From an uncultured Oscillospiraceae bacterium (lineage in GTDB: Bacteria > Bacillota > Clostridia > Oscillospirales > Oscillospiraceae): a DNA stretch of 8,553 nucleotides. Shown here one piece after another: positions 1 through 5,695 of this stretch. The DNA is taken from the NCBI GenBank assembly GCA_910588625.1, contig CAJUQN010000104.1, forward strand, positions 1 to 8,553. The letters are read 5' to 3'. The notes beneath the pieces are model-generated. The model did not search any database and was not told the DNA's origin. It was given only the letters and a program-made list of their open reading frames with translations. Made by a program: the position numbers and the translations under genes. The first letter of the stretch is position 1. Each line of letters begins with the position of its first letter.

Positions 1-52
1 TCGCATCTCTTCTTGACTTTGTCGAATTTCGCTTACACAAGATTTTACACCA

Positions 53-69
53 GGCAGGCTGCGCCTGCC
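53..69 (-). terminator. Possible weak terminator hairpin after the small coiled-coil gene
   Basis: A perfect 7-bp inverted repeat, GGCAGGC and GCCTGCC with a 3-base loop, begins 13 bases past the stop codon of the minus-strand gene at 83-418. Its position fits a transcription terminator. The bases after the stem on the minus strand (TGGTGTAAAATCTT) do not form a clean U-tract, so efficiency would be low or the hairpin may serve only as a 3' end stabiliser. The remaining bases 1-52 show no gene or other clear signal. Confidence 0.35.
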
Positions 70-82
70 CTCATCTTCTTTG

Positions 83-418
83 TCACTCCTCTGTTTGAGC
101 CAAACCCAACCGCTCGGCGATCTCCTCCGGCTTCAGCCCGGATTTGCTGGCGGACTGGATAAGCTCCTGTATTTTCTGCTTCTTTGTTTTACGGGGCCTG
201 CGCGGGGGCTTGGGAGCAAGAATTTCCTTCTTCTGCTGCTCCAGCGCCGCGATGCGCTCCTTCACAGACGCCACCTTTGCGTCAAACTCCTGCATCGCGG
301 CGGCACGTTTGGCTTCGACCCCCTCCAGGTCCTCGTTCAGCTTCTGAATCTTGGCGTCGATGTCAGCGGCCCTTTGCTCGGCGGTGCGGCGAGGGCGTCT
401 CACCTTTTGCTCTTCCAT
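83..418 (-). CDS. Small coiled-coil, Arg/Lys-rich protein of unknown function (111 aa)
   Basis: I do not recognise a named family. Seen in the sequence: residues 1-14 are basic with RRPRR at 7-11; residues 15-66 form a heptad-like Ala/Glu/Lys-rich helix that should be a coiled coil; residues 69-82 are a strongly basic linker with a second RRPR at 73-76; and residues 83-106 look like a short helical C-terminal module with a GLKPEEIAERLGL segment resembling part of an HTH. There is no signal peptide or membrane segment. A longer frame could start at TTG 476-478, but I chose ATG 416-418 because GAGAGGAG lies 10 bases upstream and the TTG lacks a ribosome site. The coiled-coil-plus-basic-tail layout recalls small nucleoid-associated proteins and small accessory proteins of mobile elements, but this is only architectural. 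DNA binding is inference. It stands alone with its own promoter. Confidence 0.7.
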   Translation of the reverse strand: MEEQKVRRPRRTAEQRAADIDAKIQKLNEDLEGVEAKRAAAMQEFDAKVASVKERIAALEQQKKEILAPKPPRRPRKTKKQKIQELIQSASKSGLKPEEIAERLGLAQTEE

Positions 419-507
419 GGCTGTAAAGCTCCTCTCAAAGGGAATTTTAAGTAGAACATTCAAAGCGGTTATGCCCAATATTGACCGCTTTTATAATGAC
501 AACCAGA

Positions 508-536
508 ATTATATCACAAGGCACTACGGTTTTCCA
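508..536 (-). promoter_or_regulatory. Extended -10 promoter for the small coiled-coil gene
   Basis: On the minus strand a perfect TATAAT (508-513) is preceded by TGA, giving a TGn-extended -10. TGGAAA (531-536) lies 17 bases upstream as a 4/6 match to the -35 consensus. This predicts a start near 501 and a leader of about 80 bases before the ATG at 418. The rest of the 419-696 gap holds no gene; it contains two direct copies of GTAACC (598-603 and 615-620) and a T-run at 541-546, none with a clear function. Confidence 0.65.
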
Positions 537-696
537 CTATTTTTTTATGTTTTGAATCCCGTTCCAGATTTAGTTGTGTGCAGAGAAATAGCGATAGGTA
601 ACCCTTGTATTTTGTAACCAACCCTGACTGACAGTTGCCATTTGTTTTTTGATTACTGTTTTACGGACACTCGCCTAATGTGGAACCGGGGCTTTT

Positions 697-1392
697 TTAT
701 GGTATATCGTCAGGCTTTCCGATAAAAAAGGCATGGTCGTCAAATAAGTTCTCATAGGTAATCAGTTTTCCATCCCGTGGGTCCACATCGCGAACCTGCT
801 TTCCCTTGATGGTGACCCAGCGCGCTGTCTCTCCACCGTTCAGCCTGAGCGCGTCTCCATTCTGGACAAAGCTGCCATGTTCCAGATATTCTCCGCTGGC
901 TGTAAAAATATAATACTCTTCCCGGTAAAGGGTGAAGTAAAGTATGTCTTTAAGGTCGCCAGTCTGGTACATAAAAGTGGCGCGCTCGGTGTCCACGTCC
1001 TGCGGGTGAGCACTCCGGTACTGCCAGTCCGCCCATATCACGGTCCCCAACACAACGCACAAAATCAACGTCGCCGCCGCAAAGCCCCCGTACCGGGCCA
1101 GCCACTGCCGCACCCGCTGTCCAGGGCTGAGCATGGCCGTGGCCAGCCTCTCATCCGCCGCCGCTCGAAAATCGTCCCCTTCCAGCCTGCGGCCCTCCAG
1201 CAGCTCGTTGAGGGTGACATCCAGCTCCCGCCCCAGCAGGGTCAGCATCTCCACACCGGGCATATAGGTTCCTGTCTCCCAACGGGAAACTGTTTTATTG
1301 GTCACGCCCAGCCGCTCCCCCAGCTCCTCCTGGGTCCAGTCCTTTTCCCTTCGGAGGCGGGCAATAAAGGCCCCGATTTTTACCTGGTCCAT
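697..1392 (-). CDS. Membrane-anchored XRE-family transcriptional regulator (231 aa)
   Basis: The N-terminus is an XRE/Cro-type helix-turn-helix of about residues 7-62. The core TQEELGERLGVTNKTVSRWE at 20-39 is the classic form, followed by the usual MPGVEMLTLLGRELDVTLNELLEG dimer-side helices. A linker (65-100) leads to one clear membrane helix at about 103-120. A polar domain rich in aromatic residues and beta-strand-like segments (about 121-231) should lie outside the membrane. The protein probably senses something at the envelope or anchors DNA at the membrane; ligand and targets are unknown. The ORF extends to ATG 1455, but I chose ATG 1390-1392 because AAGGGGG precedes it, the HTH family usually starts here, and a good promoter (-10 at 1421-1426) lies inside the longer version. 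It is transcribed alone, directly behind the terminator of the fumarase operon. No clean terminator follows it. Confidence 0.88.
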   Translation of the reverse strand: MDQVKIGAFIARLRREKDWTQEELGERLGVTNKTVSRWETGTYMPGVEMLTLLGRELDVTLNELLEGRRLEGDDFRAAADERLATAMLSPGQRVRQWLARYGGFAAATLILCVVLGTVIWADWQYRSAHPQDVDTERATFMYQTGDLKDILYFTLYREEYYIFTASGEYLEHGSFVQNGDALRLNGGETARWVTIKGKQVRDVDPRDGKLITYENLFDDHAFFIGKPDDIP

Positions 1393-1420
1393 GGCAGGCT
1401 TCCCCCTTTCCTTCGCTCTC

Positions 1421-1449
1421 AGCATACCCCAAAAGGAGAAATCTGTCCA
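1421..1449 (-). promoter_or_regulatory. Sigma-A-type promoter for the XRE regulator gene
   Basis: On the minus strand TGGACA (1444-1449, 5/6 to the -35 consensus) and TATGCT (1421-1426, 4/6 to the -10) are separated by exactly 17 bases. The expected start is near 1415, giving a leader of only about 20 bases. The promoter begins just downstream of the fumarase operon terminator, so the regulator has its own transcription and the longer upstream start is unlikely. Confidence 0.65.
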
Positions 1450-1470
1450 CCCCATAAACAGCGAATAGGG

Positions 1471-1504
1471 AAAAAGCCTCCGTTTTCCACCAAAAACGGA
1501 GGCT
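1471..1504 (-). terminator. Rho-independent terminator of the DivIVA-fumarase operon
   Basis: A 12-bp perfect stem, AGCCTCCGTTTT with AAAACGGAGGCT and a 6-base loop, is followed on the minus strand by a run of five Ts. It begins only 7 bases after the stop codon of the fumarase beta gene. Its GC base and U-tract fit a strong intrinsic terminator on the minus strand. Confidence 0.9.
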
Positions 1505-1510
1505 CTATTT

Positions 1511-2068
1511 TCAGTTTTCCGACCGGTAGGTCTCCCTGCCCTGACGGAACAGGTCGTTTCCCCAGCTGTCGATGGCCACCGTCAGGGGCAGGTCCTTCAC
1601 CGTCATGAGTTTAATGGACTCGCAGCCCAAATCGTCGAAAGCAATGACCTCCGCTGTTTTAATGCAGCGGGCGATCAACGCCCCCGCGCCGCCCACAGCA
1701 GCAAAGTAGCAGGCCCCGTTGCGGACGATAGCGTCCACCACATCCTGATTTCGCTCTCCCTTGCCGATCATGGCGCTCAGACCCAGGTCCAGCAGGCGGG
1801 GTGCGAAGCCGTCCATCCGGCCCGCCGTGGTGGGTCCGCAAGCCCCCACCGCCATCCCCTGCTGTCCAGGGGTGGGTCCGGCGTAGTAGATCACAGCTCC
1901 TTTCAACTCAAAGGGCAGAGGCTTTCCCACATCCAACAGCTCAAACAGCCGCTTATGGGCCGCATCTCGGGCAGTGTAGATGGCGCCGGACAACAGCACC
2001 CGGTTCCCCGCCCACAGCTCAGGCACGTGCTCCGCCAGCTCGGCAGTGTTCAAACTCAGCTCACTCAT
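1511..2068 (-). CDS. Class I fumarate hydratase, beta subunit / C-terminal domain (Fe-S hydro-lyase)
   Basis: This 185-residue protein is the beta partner of two-subunit, 4Fe-4S class I fumarases (EC 4.2.1.2), which interconvert fumarate and malate in the cytoplasm. Family landmarks are visible in order: GAIYTARDAAHKRL (28-41), YAGPTP (62-67), GPTTAGRMD (78-86), MIGKG (100-104), YFAAVGGAGAL (121-131), AFDDLGCESIKL (143-154) and DSWGNDLF (167-174). The length is typical of a stand-alone beta subunit. The cluster cysteines belong to the alpha subunit, which is absent here, so activity requires an alpha gene elsewhere. The ATG overlaps the TGA of the upstream DivIVA-like gene (ATGA), and GGGGGG just upstream can serve as ribosome site, which suggests translational coupling. 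The beta subunit of L-tartrate dehydratase is a related alternative, but the AFDDLGCESIK segment favours fumarase. Confidence 0.9.
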   Translation of the reverse strand: MSELSLNTAELAEHVPELWAGNRVLLSGAIYTARDAAHKRLFELLDVGKPLPFELKGAVIYYAGPTPGQQGMAVGACGPTTAGRMDGFAPRLLDLGLSAMIGKGERNQDVVDAIVRNGACYFAAVGGAGALIARCIKTAEVIAFDDLGCESIKLMTVKDLPLTVAIDSWGNDLFRQGRETYRSEN

Positions 2069-2682
2069 TTCACGCCCCCCTGTTCCCGGAGCTGTTTGGC
2101 GGCCTCGTCCAGCGCCTCCACCTTTTGGGTCATATTCGCCAGGGCCTGGAGCTGCCGCGCCATCTCCACCAGTCCGCCCCGAAGCTCACCGTACTCCTCC
2201 ATCACCCGGCGCATCCACTTGCGCGTCTCCGCGCGGATATGCTCCGCCTCAGCCTTGGCGTCACTGACCGCCAGCTGGGCCTTTTGATGGGCCTCCAGTT
2301 CCACGCTGGCGGCGTGGTCCTTGATCTCCTGATAGCTGGTGGCCATAGGCTCCAGGGCGGCAATCTGAGCCTGGAGGCGTTCGATCTCCTTCTTCGCTAC
2401 GTTCAGCTTGGCGTCGGCCTGGGATATCTCCCCCCGCAGATGGTTCACCATCTGGGTGGAGGAGTCCAGCGCAGCCCGGGTCTTGGAGGTCTCATCAGCC
2501 ACCGCGTTGATGCCGTTCACCGCCTCCTCCAGCTCGGCGATGCGGTCCTCGGCGCGGTCCAGCTTCTTCTGGTATTCCGCCAGCTCCTGTTTGTGGATGG
2601 CAGTTACCTGCTCGATATAGTCCTGCACGTCCTGACGGTTGAAGCCCCTTACGGCAGTGCGGAATTGCTGAATGACGGCCAT
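2065..2682 (-). CDS. DivIVA-domain coiled-coil protein (205 aa)
   Basis: The first ~30 residues match the DivIVA/GpsB N-terminal lipid-binding domain: FRTAVRGFNRQDVQDYIEQV (7-26) parallels the FRGYD.DEV..FL pattern of the family. Residues 30-115 are a long heptad-rich coiled coil, and 125-200 are further helix rich in Ala, Glu, Lys and Arg. Such proteins bind curved or septal membrane and organise division, growth or envelope machinery; the role of this one is unknown. It lacks the length and C-terminal pattern that would make it clearly the division DivIVA itself. An ORF start exists at ATG 2716-2718, but the -10 box abuts it and no ribosome site precedes it. I chose ATG 2680-2682, with AGAGGG 8 bases upstream and a family-like N-terminus. 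It is the first gene of a two-gene operon with the fumarase beta subunit. Confidence 0.82.
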   Translation of the reverse strand: MAVIQQFRTAVRGFNRQDVQDYIEQVTAIHKQELAEYQKKLDRAEDRIAELEEAVNGINAVADETSKTRAALDSSTQMVNHLRGEISQADAKLNVAKKEIERLQAQIAALEPMATSYQEIKDHAASVELEAHQKAQLAVSDAKAEAEHIRAETRKWMRRVMEEYGELRGGLVEMARQLQALANMTQKVEALDEAAKQLREQGGVK

Positions 2683-2718
2683 CCATGTTTCCCTCTTTCT
2701 CAATACGACGTTTTTCAT

Positions 2719-2747
2719 ATTCTATCATGATTTTTGTCTGCTGACAA
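2719..2747 (-). promoter_or_regulatory. Promoter of the DivIVA-fumarase operon
   Basis: On the minus strand TTGTCA (2742-2747, 5/6) and TAGAAT (2719-2724, 5/6) are 17 bases apart, and the -10 carries a TGA extension. Transcription should start near 2712, a leader of about 30 bases. This excludes ATG 2718 as the translation start. Confidence 0.75.
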
Positions 2748-2776
2748 TCTTTTTATCTCAGTTGGTGAAAACTTGT

Positions 2777-2842
2777 ATTTTCCAACTTCTGCGGCATACT
2801 ACCTGTTGCAGCTCTTTGAAAGCTCTCTCAAAATTGGAAAAT
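2777..2842. repeat. Inverted pair of TTGGAAAAT sites between divergent operons
   Basis: The 9-mer TTGGAAAAT occurs on the plus strand at 2834-2842 and, inverted, at 2777-2785. The pair is divided by 48 bases and each copy sits about 25-30 bases upstream of the -35 region of the promoter it faces. The left copy is also one arm of an interrupted hairpin (GTTGG...CCAAC, 2761-2786). It could be a paired regulator site serving both operons, but two short AT-rich matches can also occur by chance. Confidence 0.35.
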
Positions 2843-2864
2843 TCAATAAATTTTAATCAATTTT
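2830..2864. repeat. Nested AT-rich dyad upstream of glf
   Basis: Two inverted repeats are nested: AAAATTG (2830-2836) with CAATTTT (2858-2864), and inside it AAAATT (2838-2843) with AATTTT (2849-2854) around a 5-base centre. The block is markedly AT-rich against a GC-rich genome and lies just upstream of the presumed glf promoter. It could be an operator, an UP-like element for RNA polymerase, or simple promoter AT-richness. Confidence 0.35.
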
Positions 2865-2887
2865 TTCTTCCCCTTTGAGGGAAATTG

Positions 2888-2896
2888 TGGTATCCT
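2888..2896 (+). promoter_or_regulatory. Tentative extended -10 promoter for glf operon
   Basis: TGG followed by TATCCT (2891-2896, 4/6 to TATAAT) forms a TGn-extended -10 on the plus strand. No good -35 box lies 16-18 bases upstream (2868-2873 is TTCCCC). The start would be near 2903. A small stem, GCGGG (2905-2909) with CCCGC (2920-2924), would then form at the very 5' end of the transcript. Confidence 0.35.
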
Positions 2897-2955
2897 TTAA
2901 CAGAGCGGGTTGAGCCTGTCCCGCGTCAACTTTGATTAGAAACGATGTGAGTGCT

Positions 2956-4146
2956 TTGACGAACTATGACGCCCTGATCGTGGGCGCGGGCTATGCCGGG
3001 GCGGTGGCCGCCCGGCGGCTGGCGGAGGACGGCGGCAAAAAGGTGCTGGTGCTGGAGCGCCGGAACCACGTGGCGGGCAACGCCTACGACACACCGGATG
3101 AAGAGGACATCGTCATCCACGTTTACGGACCCCATATCTTCCACACCAACGACAAGCGGGTGTACGACTACCTCTCCCGGTTCACCCAGTGGCGGCCCTA
3201 CGAACACACTGTAGTGGCCGATCTCCCCGACGGCAAGGGCGGGCGGATGAATTTTCCCGTCCCCTTTAACTTGGACTCTATGGAGATCGCCTTCGGTCCC
3301 GAGGAGGGCAAGCAGCTGGGCGATAAGCTCATCGCCGCCTACGGCGCGGAAAAAAAGGTCACTATCCTGGAGCTGCGCCAGAACCCCGACCCGGAAATTT
3401 CCGCCATCGCGGACTATGTGTATGAGCACGTGTTCGTCCACTATACCATGAAGCAGTGGGGGCAGACCCCTGAGGAGATCGACCCCAACACCACCGCCCG
3501 GGTGCCGGTGTTCCTGTCCCGGGACCCCCGGTATTTCCAGGACGCCTACCAGGGGATGCCGCTGGAGGGTTACACCCCCATGTTCCAGAAGATGCTGGAC
3601 CACCCCAACATCACCGTGGAGCTGGGCGTGGACGCGCTGAAGCGGCTGGAGCTGGCGGACGGCGTCATCACGCTGGACGGCGAGGTTTTTGGCGGAACTG
3701 TTATCTACACCGGCCAGGTTGACGAGCTGTTCGGCTTCCGGTTCGGGCCCCTGCCCTACCGCACGCTGGACTTCAAGTTTGAAATCCACAGACGGATGGA
3801 CCGCGATAACGAAACCGAGTATTTCTATCAGAGCCACGGCACTGTGAACTACACCGTGGACGAAGATTTCACCCGGATCACCGAATTTAAGTACCTCACC
3901 GGACAGGAGACGCATTGGGAGACCGCCATTATGAAGGAGTACTCCCGGGCCTACACCGGGGCAGAGGGTGAAACGCCTTACTACGCCATCATCAGCCCCG
4001 AAAGCAACGCCCTGTACGCCAAATATGCGGACCTGTCCGCCCAGTACCCCAACCTGTACCTGCTGGGCCGTCTGGCAGAGTACAAATACTACAACATGGA
4101 TGCCATCGCGGCCCGGGCGCTGGCCCTCACCGATACGATGATTTGA
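2956..4146 (+). CDS. glf: UDP-galactopyranose mutase
   Basis: This FAD enzyme (EC 5.4.99.9) converts UDP-galactopyranose to UDP-galactofuranose in the cytoplasm, the donor for galactofuranose in surface polysaccharides. Landmarks, numbered from TTG 2956 (396 aa, normal length): dinucleotide-binding GAGYAG (10-15), RRNHVAGN (35-42), YGPHIFHTND (57-66), NFPVPFN (99-105), MKQWG (165-169), ARVPVFLSRDPRYFQDAYQG (181-200), YTGQVDELF (251-259), LPYRTLDF (266-273) and GRLAEYKYYNMD (371-382), the flavin and substrate region. The start is uncertain. The frame opens at TTG 2932, with GTG 2947 and TTG 2956 also possible, and none has a clear ribosome site. I chose 2956 because MTNYDALIVGAG matches the family N-terminus. 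It leads a plus-strand operon with a glycosyltransferase 38 bases downstream. Confidence 0.95.
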   Translation: MTNYDALIVGAGYAGAVAARRLAEDGGKKVLVLERRNHVAGNAYDTPDEEDIVIHVYGPHIFHTNDKRVYDYLSRFTQWRPYEHTVVADLPDGKGGRMNFPVPFNLDSMEIAFGPEEGKQLGDKLIAAYGAEKKVTILELRQNPDPEISAIADYVYEHVFVHYTMKQWGQTPEEIDPNTTARVPVFLSRDPRYFQDAYQGMPLEGYTPMFQKMLDHPNITVELGVDALKRLELADGVITLDGEVFGGTVIYTGQVDELFGFRFGPLPYRTLDFKFEIHRRMDRDNETEYFYQSHGTVNYTVDEDFTRITEFKYLTGQETHWETAIMKEYSRAYTGAEGETPYYAIISPESNALYAKYADLSAQYPNLYLLGRLAEYKYYNMDAIAARALALTDTMI

Positions 4147-4184
4147 TGGCCCCATACTTAGATTAGATTTAGGAGAGAGTACCA

Positions 4185-5213
4185 ATGGACAAATTGATCA
4201 CCTTCGCGGTCCCCTGTTACAATTCCGCGGCATACATGGACCACTGCATTGAAACTCTGCTGTGTGCGGGGGAGGACGCGGAGATCATTCTGGTGGACGA
4301 CGGTTCCACCAAAGACGACACCCCCGCCAAGTGCGACCAGTGGGTGGAAAAGTACCCTGACATCATCCGCGCCATCCACCAGGAGAACGGCGGCCACGGC
4401 GAGGGCGTCAACCAGGGCATCCGCAACGCCCGGGGGCTGTATTACAAGGTAGTGGACTCCGATGACTGGCTGGACACCGACGCCCTGCAAAAGGTCATGG
4501 CCAAGCTGCGGGAGTTTTCAGCCATGCCCGCCCCGGTGGACATGCTCATCGCAAATTATGTCTATGAGCATGCGGAGGACAACACTCAGAAGGTCATGGG
4601 CTACAAAAATGTGTTCCCCACCGACCAGATCATCACCTGGGACTCCATCCACCGCTTCCGCACCTCCCAGTACCTGCTGATGCACTCGGTGATCTACCGC
4701 ACCCAGCTGTTGCGGGACTGCCGCCTGGAGCTACCCAAGCACACCTTCTACGTGGACAACATCTTCGTTTACCAGCCCCTGCCCTATGTCAAGACCATGT
4801 ATTATATGAATCTGAACCTGTACCGCTATTTCATCGGCCGGGCGGACCAGAGCGTCAACGAGTCGGTGATGGCCGGGCGCATCGACCAGCAGGTGCGGGT
4901 GACCCGCCACATGATCGACTCCCACGCCATCATCGCCCTCAAGGCCGTACAGCCCAAGCTGGGGCGGTATATGTTCAACTACCTGTCCATGATGATGTCC
5001 ATTTCCTCCATTTTCGCCGTCATCGCCGACACGCCGGAGGCTTTGGGCCTGCGCACCGAACTGTGGGAGTACCTGCGCCAGAAGGACGCAGCCCTCTACC
5101 GCCGCTGCCGCTACCGGCTGACCAACGTGGGCACCAACATCCCCGGCTATCAGGGGCGGAAGCTGTCGGTGAAGCTCTACCGGGTGGCTCAGAAAATTTA
5201 CAAATTTAATTAA
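4185..5213 (+). CDS. Family 2 (GT-A) glycosyltransferase, probably surface glycan synthesis
   Basis: The N-terminal half is a GT2 nucleotide-sugar-binding fold: ITFAVPCYNSAAYMDHCIET (5-24), VDDGST (37-42), ENGGHGEGVNQGI (67-79) and the metal-binding DSDDW (91-95, DxD at D91/D93). The acceptor-side region has FYVDNIFVYQPLPYVKTM (188-205) and YRYFIGRADQSV (213-224). The C-terminal third is helical and ends in a basic segment (324-342) suited to membrane association. I see no definite transmembrane helix. AGGAG lies 9 bases before the ATG. Following glf by 38 bases with no terminator, it plausibly uses UDP-galactofuranose, but the sugar cannot be read from sequence. The length of 342 aa is normal for single-domain bacterial GT2 enzymes. 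Confidence 0.9.
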   Translation: MDKLITFAVPCYNSAAYMDHCIETLLCAGEDAEIILVDDGSTKDDTPAKCDQWVEKYPDIIRAIHQENGGHGEGVNQGIRNARGLYYKVVDSDDWLDTDALQKVMAKLREFSAMPAPVDMLIANYVYEHAEDNTQKVMGYKNVFPTDQIITWDSIHRFRTSQYLLMHSVIYRTQLLRDCRLELPKHTFYVDNIFVYQPLPYVKTMYYMNLNLYRYFIGRADQSVNESVMAGRIDQQVRVTRHMIDSHAIIALKAVQPKLGRYMFNYLSMMMSISSIFAVIADTPEALGLRTELWEYLRQKDAALYRRCRYRLTNVGTNIPGYQGRKLSVKLYRVAQKIYKFN

Positions 5214-5231
5214 AAATAAAGGAGAATCGTT

Positions 5232-5540
5232 ATGTCCGTAAAGACCATTACCAACGAGAACTTTGACGAGCTGGTGCTGAGCTCCGGCAAACCCGTGCTG
5301 GTGGACTTCTGGGCCCCCTGGTGCGGCCCTTGCCGCATGGTGTCCCCCGTGGTGGACGAGATCGCCGAGGAGCGCTCCGACATCCTGGTGGGCAAGGTCA
5401 ACACCGACGAGCAGCCTGAGCTGGCCGCCAAGTTCGGCATTATGAGCATCCCCACCTTGCTGGTGTTCAAGGGAGGCGAGCTGTCCAACAAAGCCGTAGG
5501 CGCCCGGCCCAAGGACGCTATTCTAGCGCTGCTGGACTGA
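5232..5540 (+). CDS. trxA: Thioredoxin
   Basis: A 102-residue classical thioredoxin, a cytoplasmic dithiol-disulfide reductant recharged by thioredoxin reductase. The active site WCGPC is at 30-34 in the usual VDFWAPWCGPCRM context. The buried Asp of this family is at 25 and the cis-proline is in the SIPT turn (72-75). GGELSNKAVGARPKDAIL (81-98) is the standard C-terminal strand and helix. No signal peptide. AAAGGAG (5218-5224) precedes the ATG by 7 bases. Only 18 bases separate it from the glycosyltransferase stop, and a terminator follows, so it is probably the last gene of the glf operon. An own weak promoter inside the upstream gene cannot be excluded. No thioredoxin reductase gene is nearby. 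Confidence 0.96.
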   Translation: MSVKTITNENFDELVLSSGKPVLVDFWAPWCGPCRMVSPVVDEIAEERSDILVGKVNTDEQPELAAKFGIMSIPTLLVFKGGELSNKAVGARPKDAILALLD

Positions 5541-5550
5541 ATTCCCCGGA

Positions 5551-5577
5551 AGGGCCGCCCATTGGGCGGCCCTTTTT
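5551..5577 (+). terminator. Rho-independent terminator after thioredoxin
   Basis: GGGCCGCCC (5552-5560) pairs with GGGCGGCCC (5564-5572) around a 3-base loop, followed by five Ts. It starts 11 bases after the thioredoxin stop codon and closes the glf-glycosyltransferase-thioredoxin unit. Confidence 0.95.
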
Positions 5578-5589
5578 CATGCTGTCATG

Positions 5590-5617
5590 TTGCATTTTTC
5601 AAAAAAGCTGATATACT
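5590..5617 (+). promoter_or_regulatory. Extended -10 promoter for the CNNM/CorC-type gene
   Basis: TTGCAT (5590-5595) and TATACT (5612-5617, 5/6) are separated by 16 bases, and TGA immediately precedes the -10 as a TGn extension. The start would be near 5624, a leader of about 70 bases. A second perfect TATAAT at 5643-5648 lacks a matching -35 and may be a minor start or coincidence. Confidence 0.6.
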
Positions 5618-5681
5618 ATGGTCTGTTAAGGTCTGCGCCGCATATAATAGAGCGGCAAATCCAACAGACCACTGTCCAATT

Positions 5682-5688
5682 AGGAGGT
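5682..5688 (+). promoter_or_regulatory. Perfect Shine-Dalgarno deciding a TTG start
   Basis: AGGAGGT lies 7 bases before TTG 5696-5698. It is the strongest ribosome site in the window and fixes the otherwise weak TTG codon as the start of the CNNM/CorC-type protein. No ATG or GTG near the N-terminus competes. Confidence 0.85.
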
Positions 5689-5695
5689 CATCCAC

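Noticed and set aside
481..497. TTGACC and TATAAT close together on the plus strand
   Set aside because: Only 5 bases separate the boxes, far from the 16-18 needed, and no plus-strand gene follows. The minus-strand TATAAT at 508-513 has a proper -35 and a gene.
597..696. Possible remnant of a mobile element end (TACGGACACT near 661-671, GTAACC repeats)
   Set aside because: No transposase, no matching inverted copy elsewhere in the window and no target-site duplication were seen. The short motifs are not enough to call an element.
680..698. Possible plus-strand terminator (GGGGC followed by six Ts)
   Set aside because: No complementary upstream arm forms a stem, and no plus-strand gene ends there.
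2683..2718. N-terminal extension of the DivIVA-like protein to ATG 2718
   Set aside because: The promoter -10 box (2719-2724) abuts this ATG, so it would lie upstream of or at the transcript start. It lacks a ribosome site and the extension is not family-like.
1801..2730. Open frame of 309 codons on the plus strand across the DivIVA and fumarase genes
   Set aside because: It spans two well-supported minus-strand genes and the DivIVA promoter. Its composition is Leu/His/Arg/Pro-rich and lacks family features.
2926..4185. Open frame of 419 codons on the minus strand opposite glf
   Set aside because: It is an antisense shadow caused by the strong G/C third-position bias of glf. Its translation is Val/His/Gly-rich low-quality sequence with no family motif, while the plus strand shows all UDP-galactopyranose mutase landmarks.
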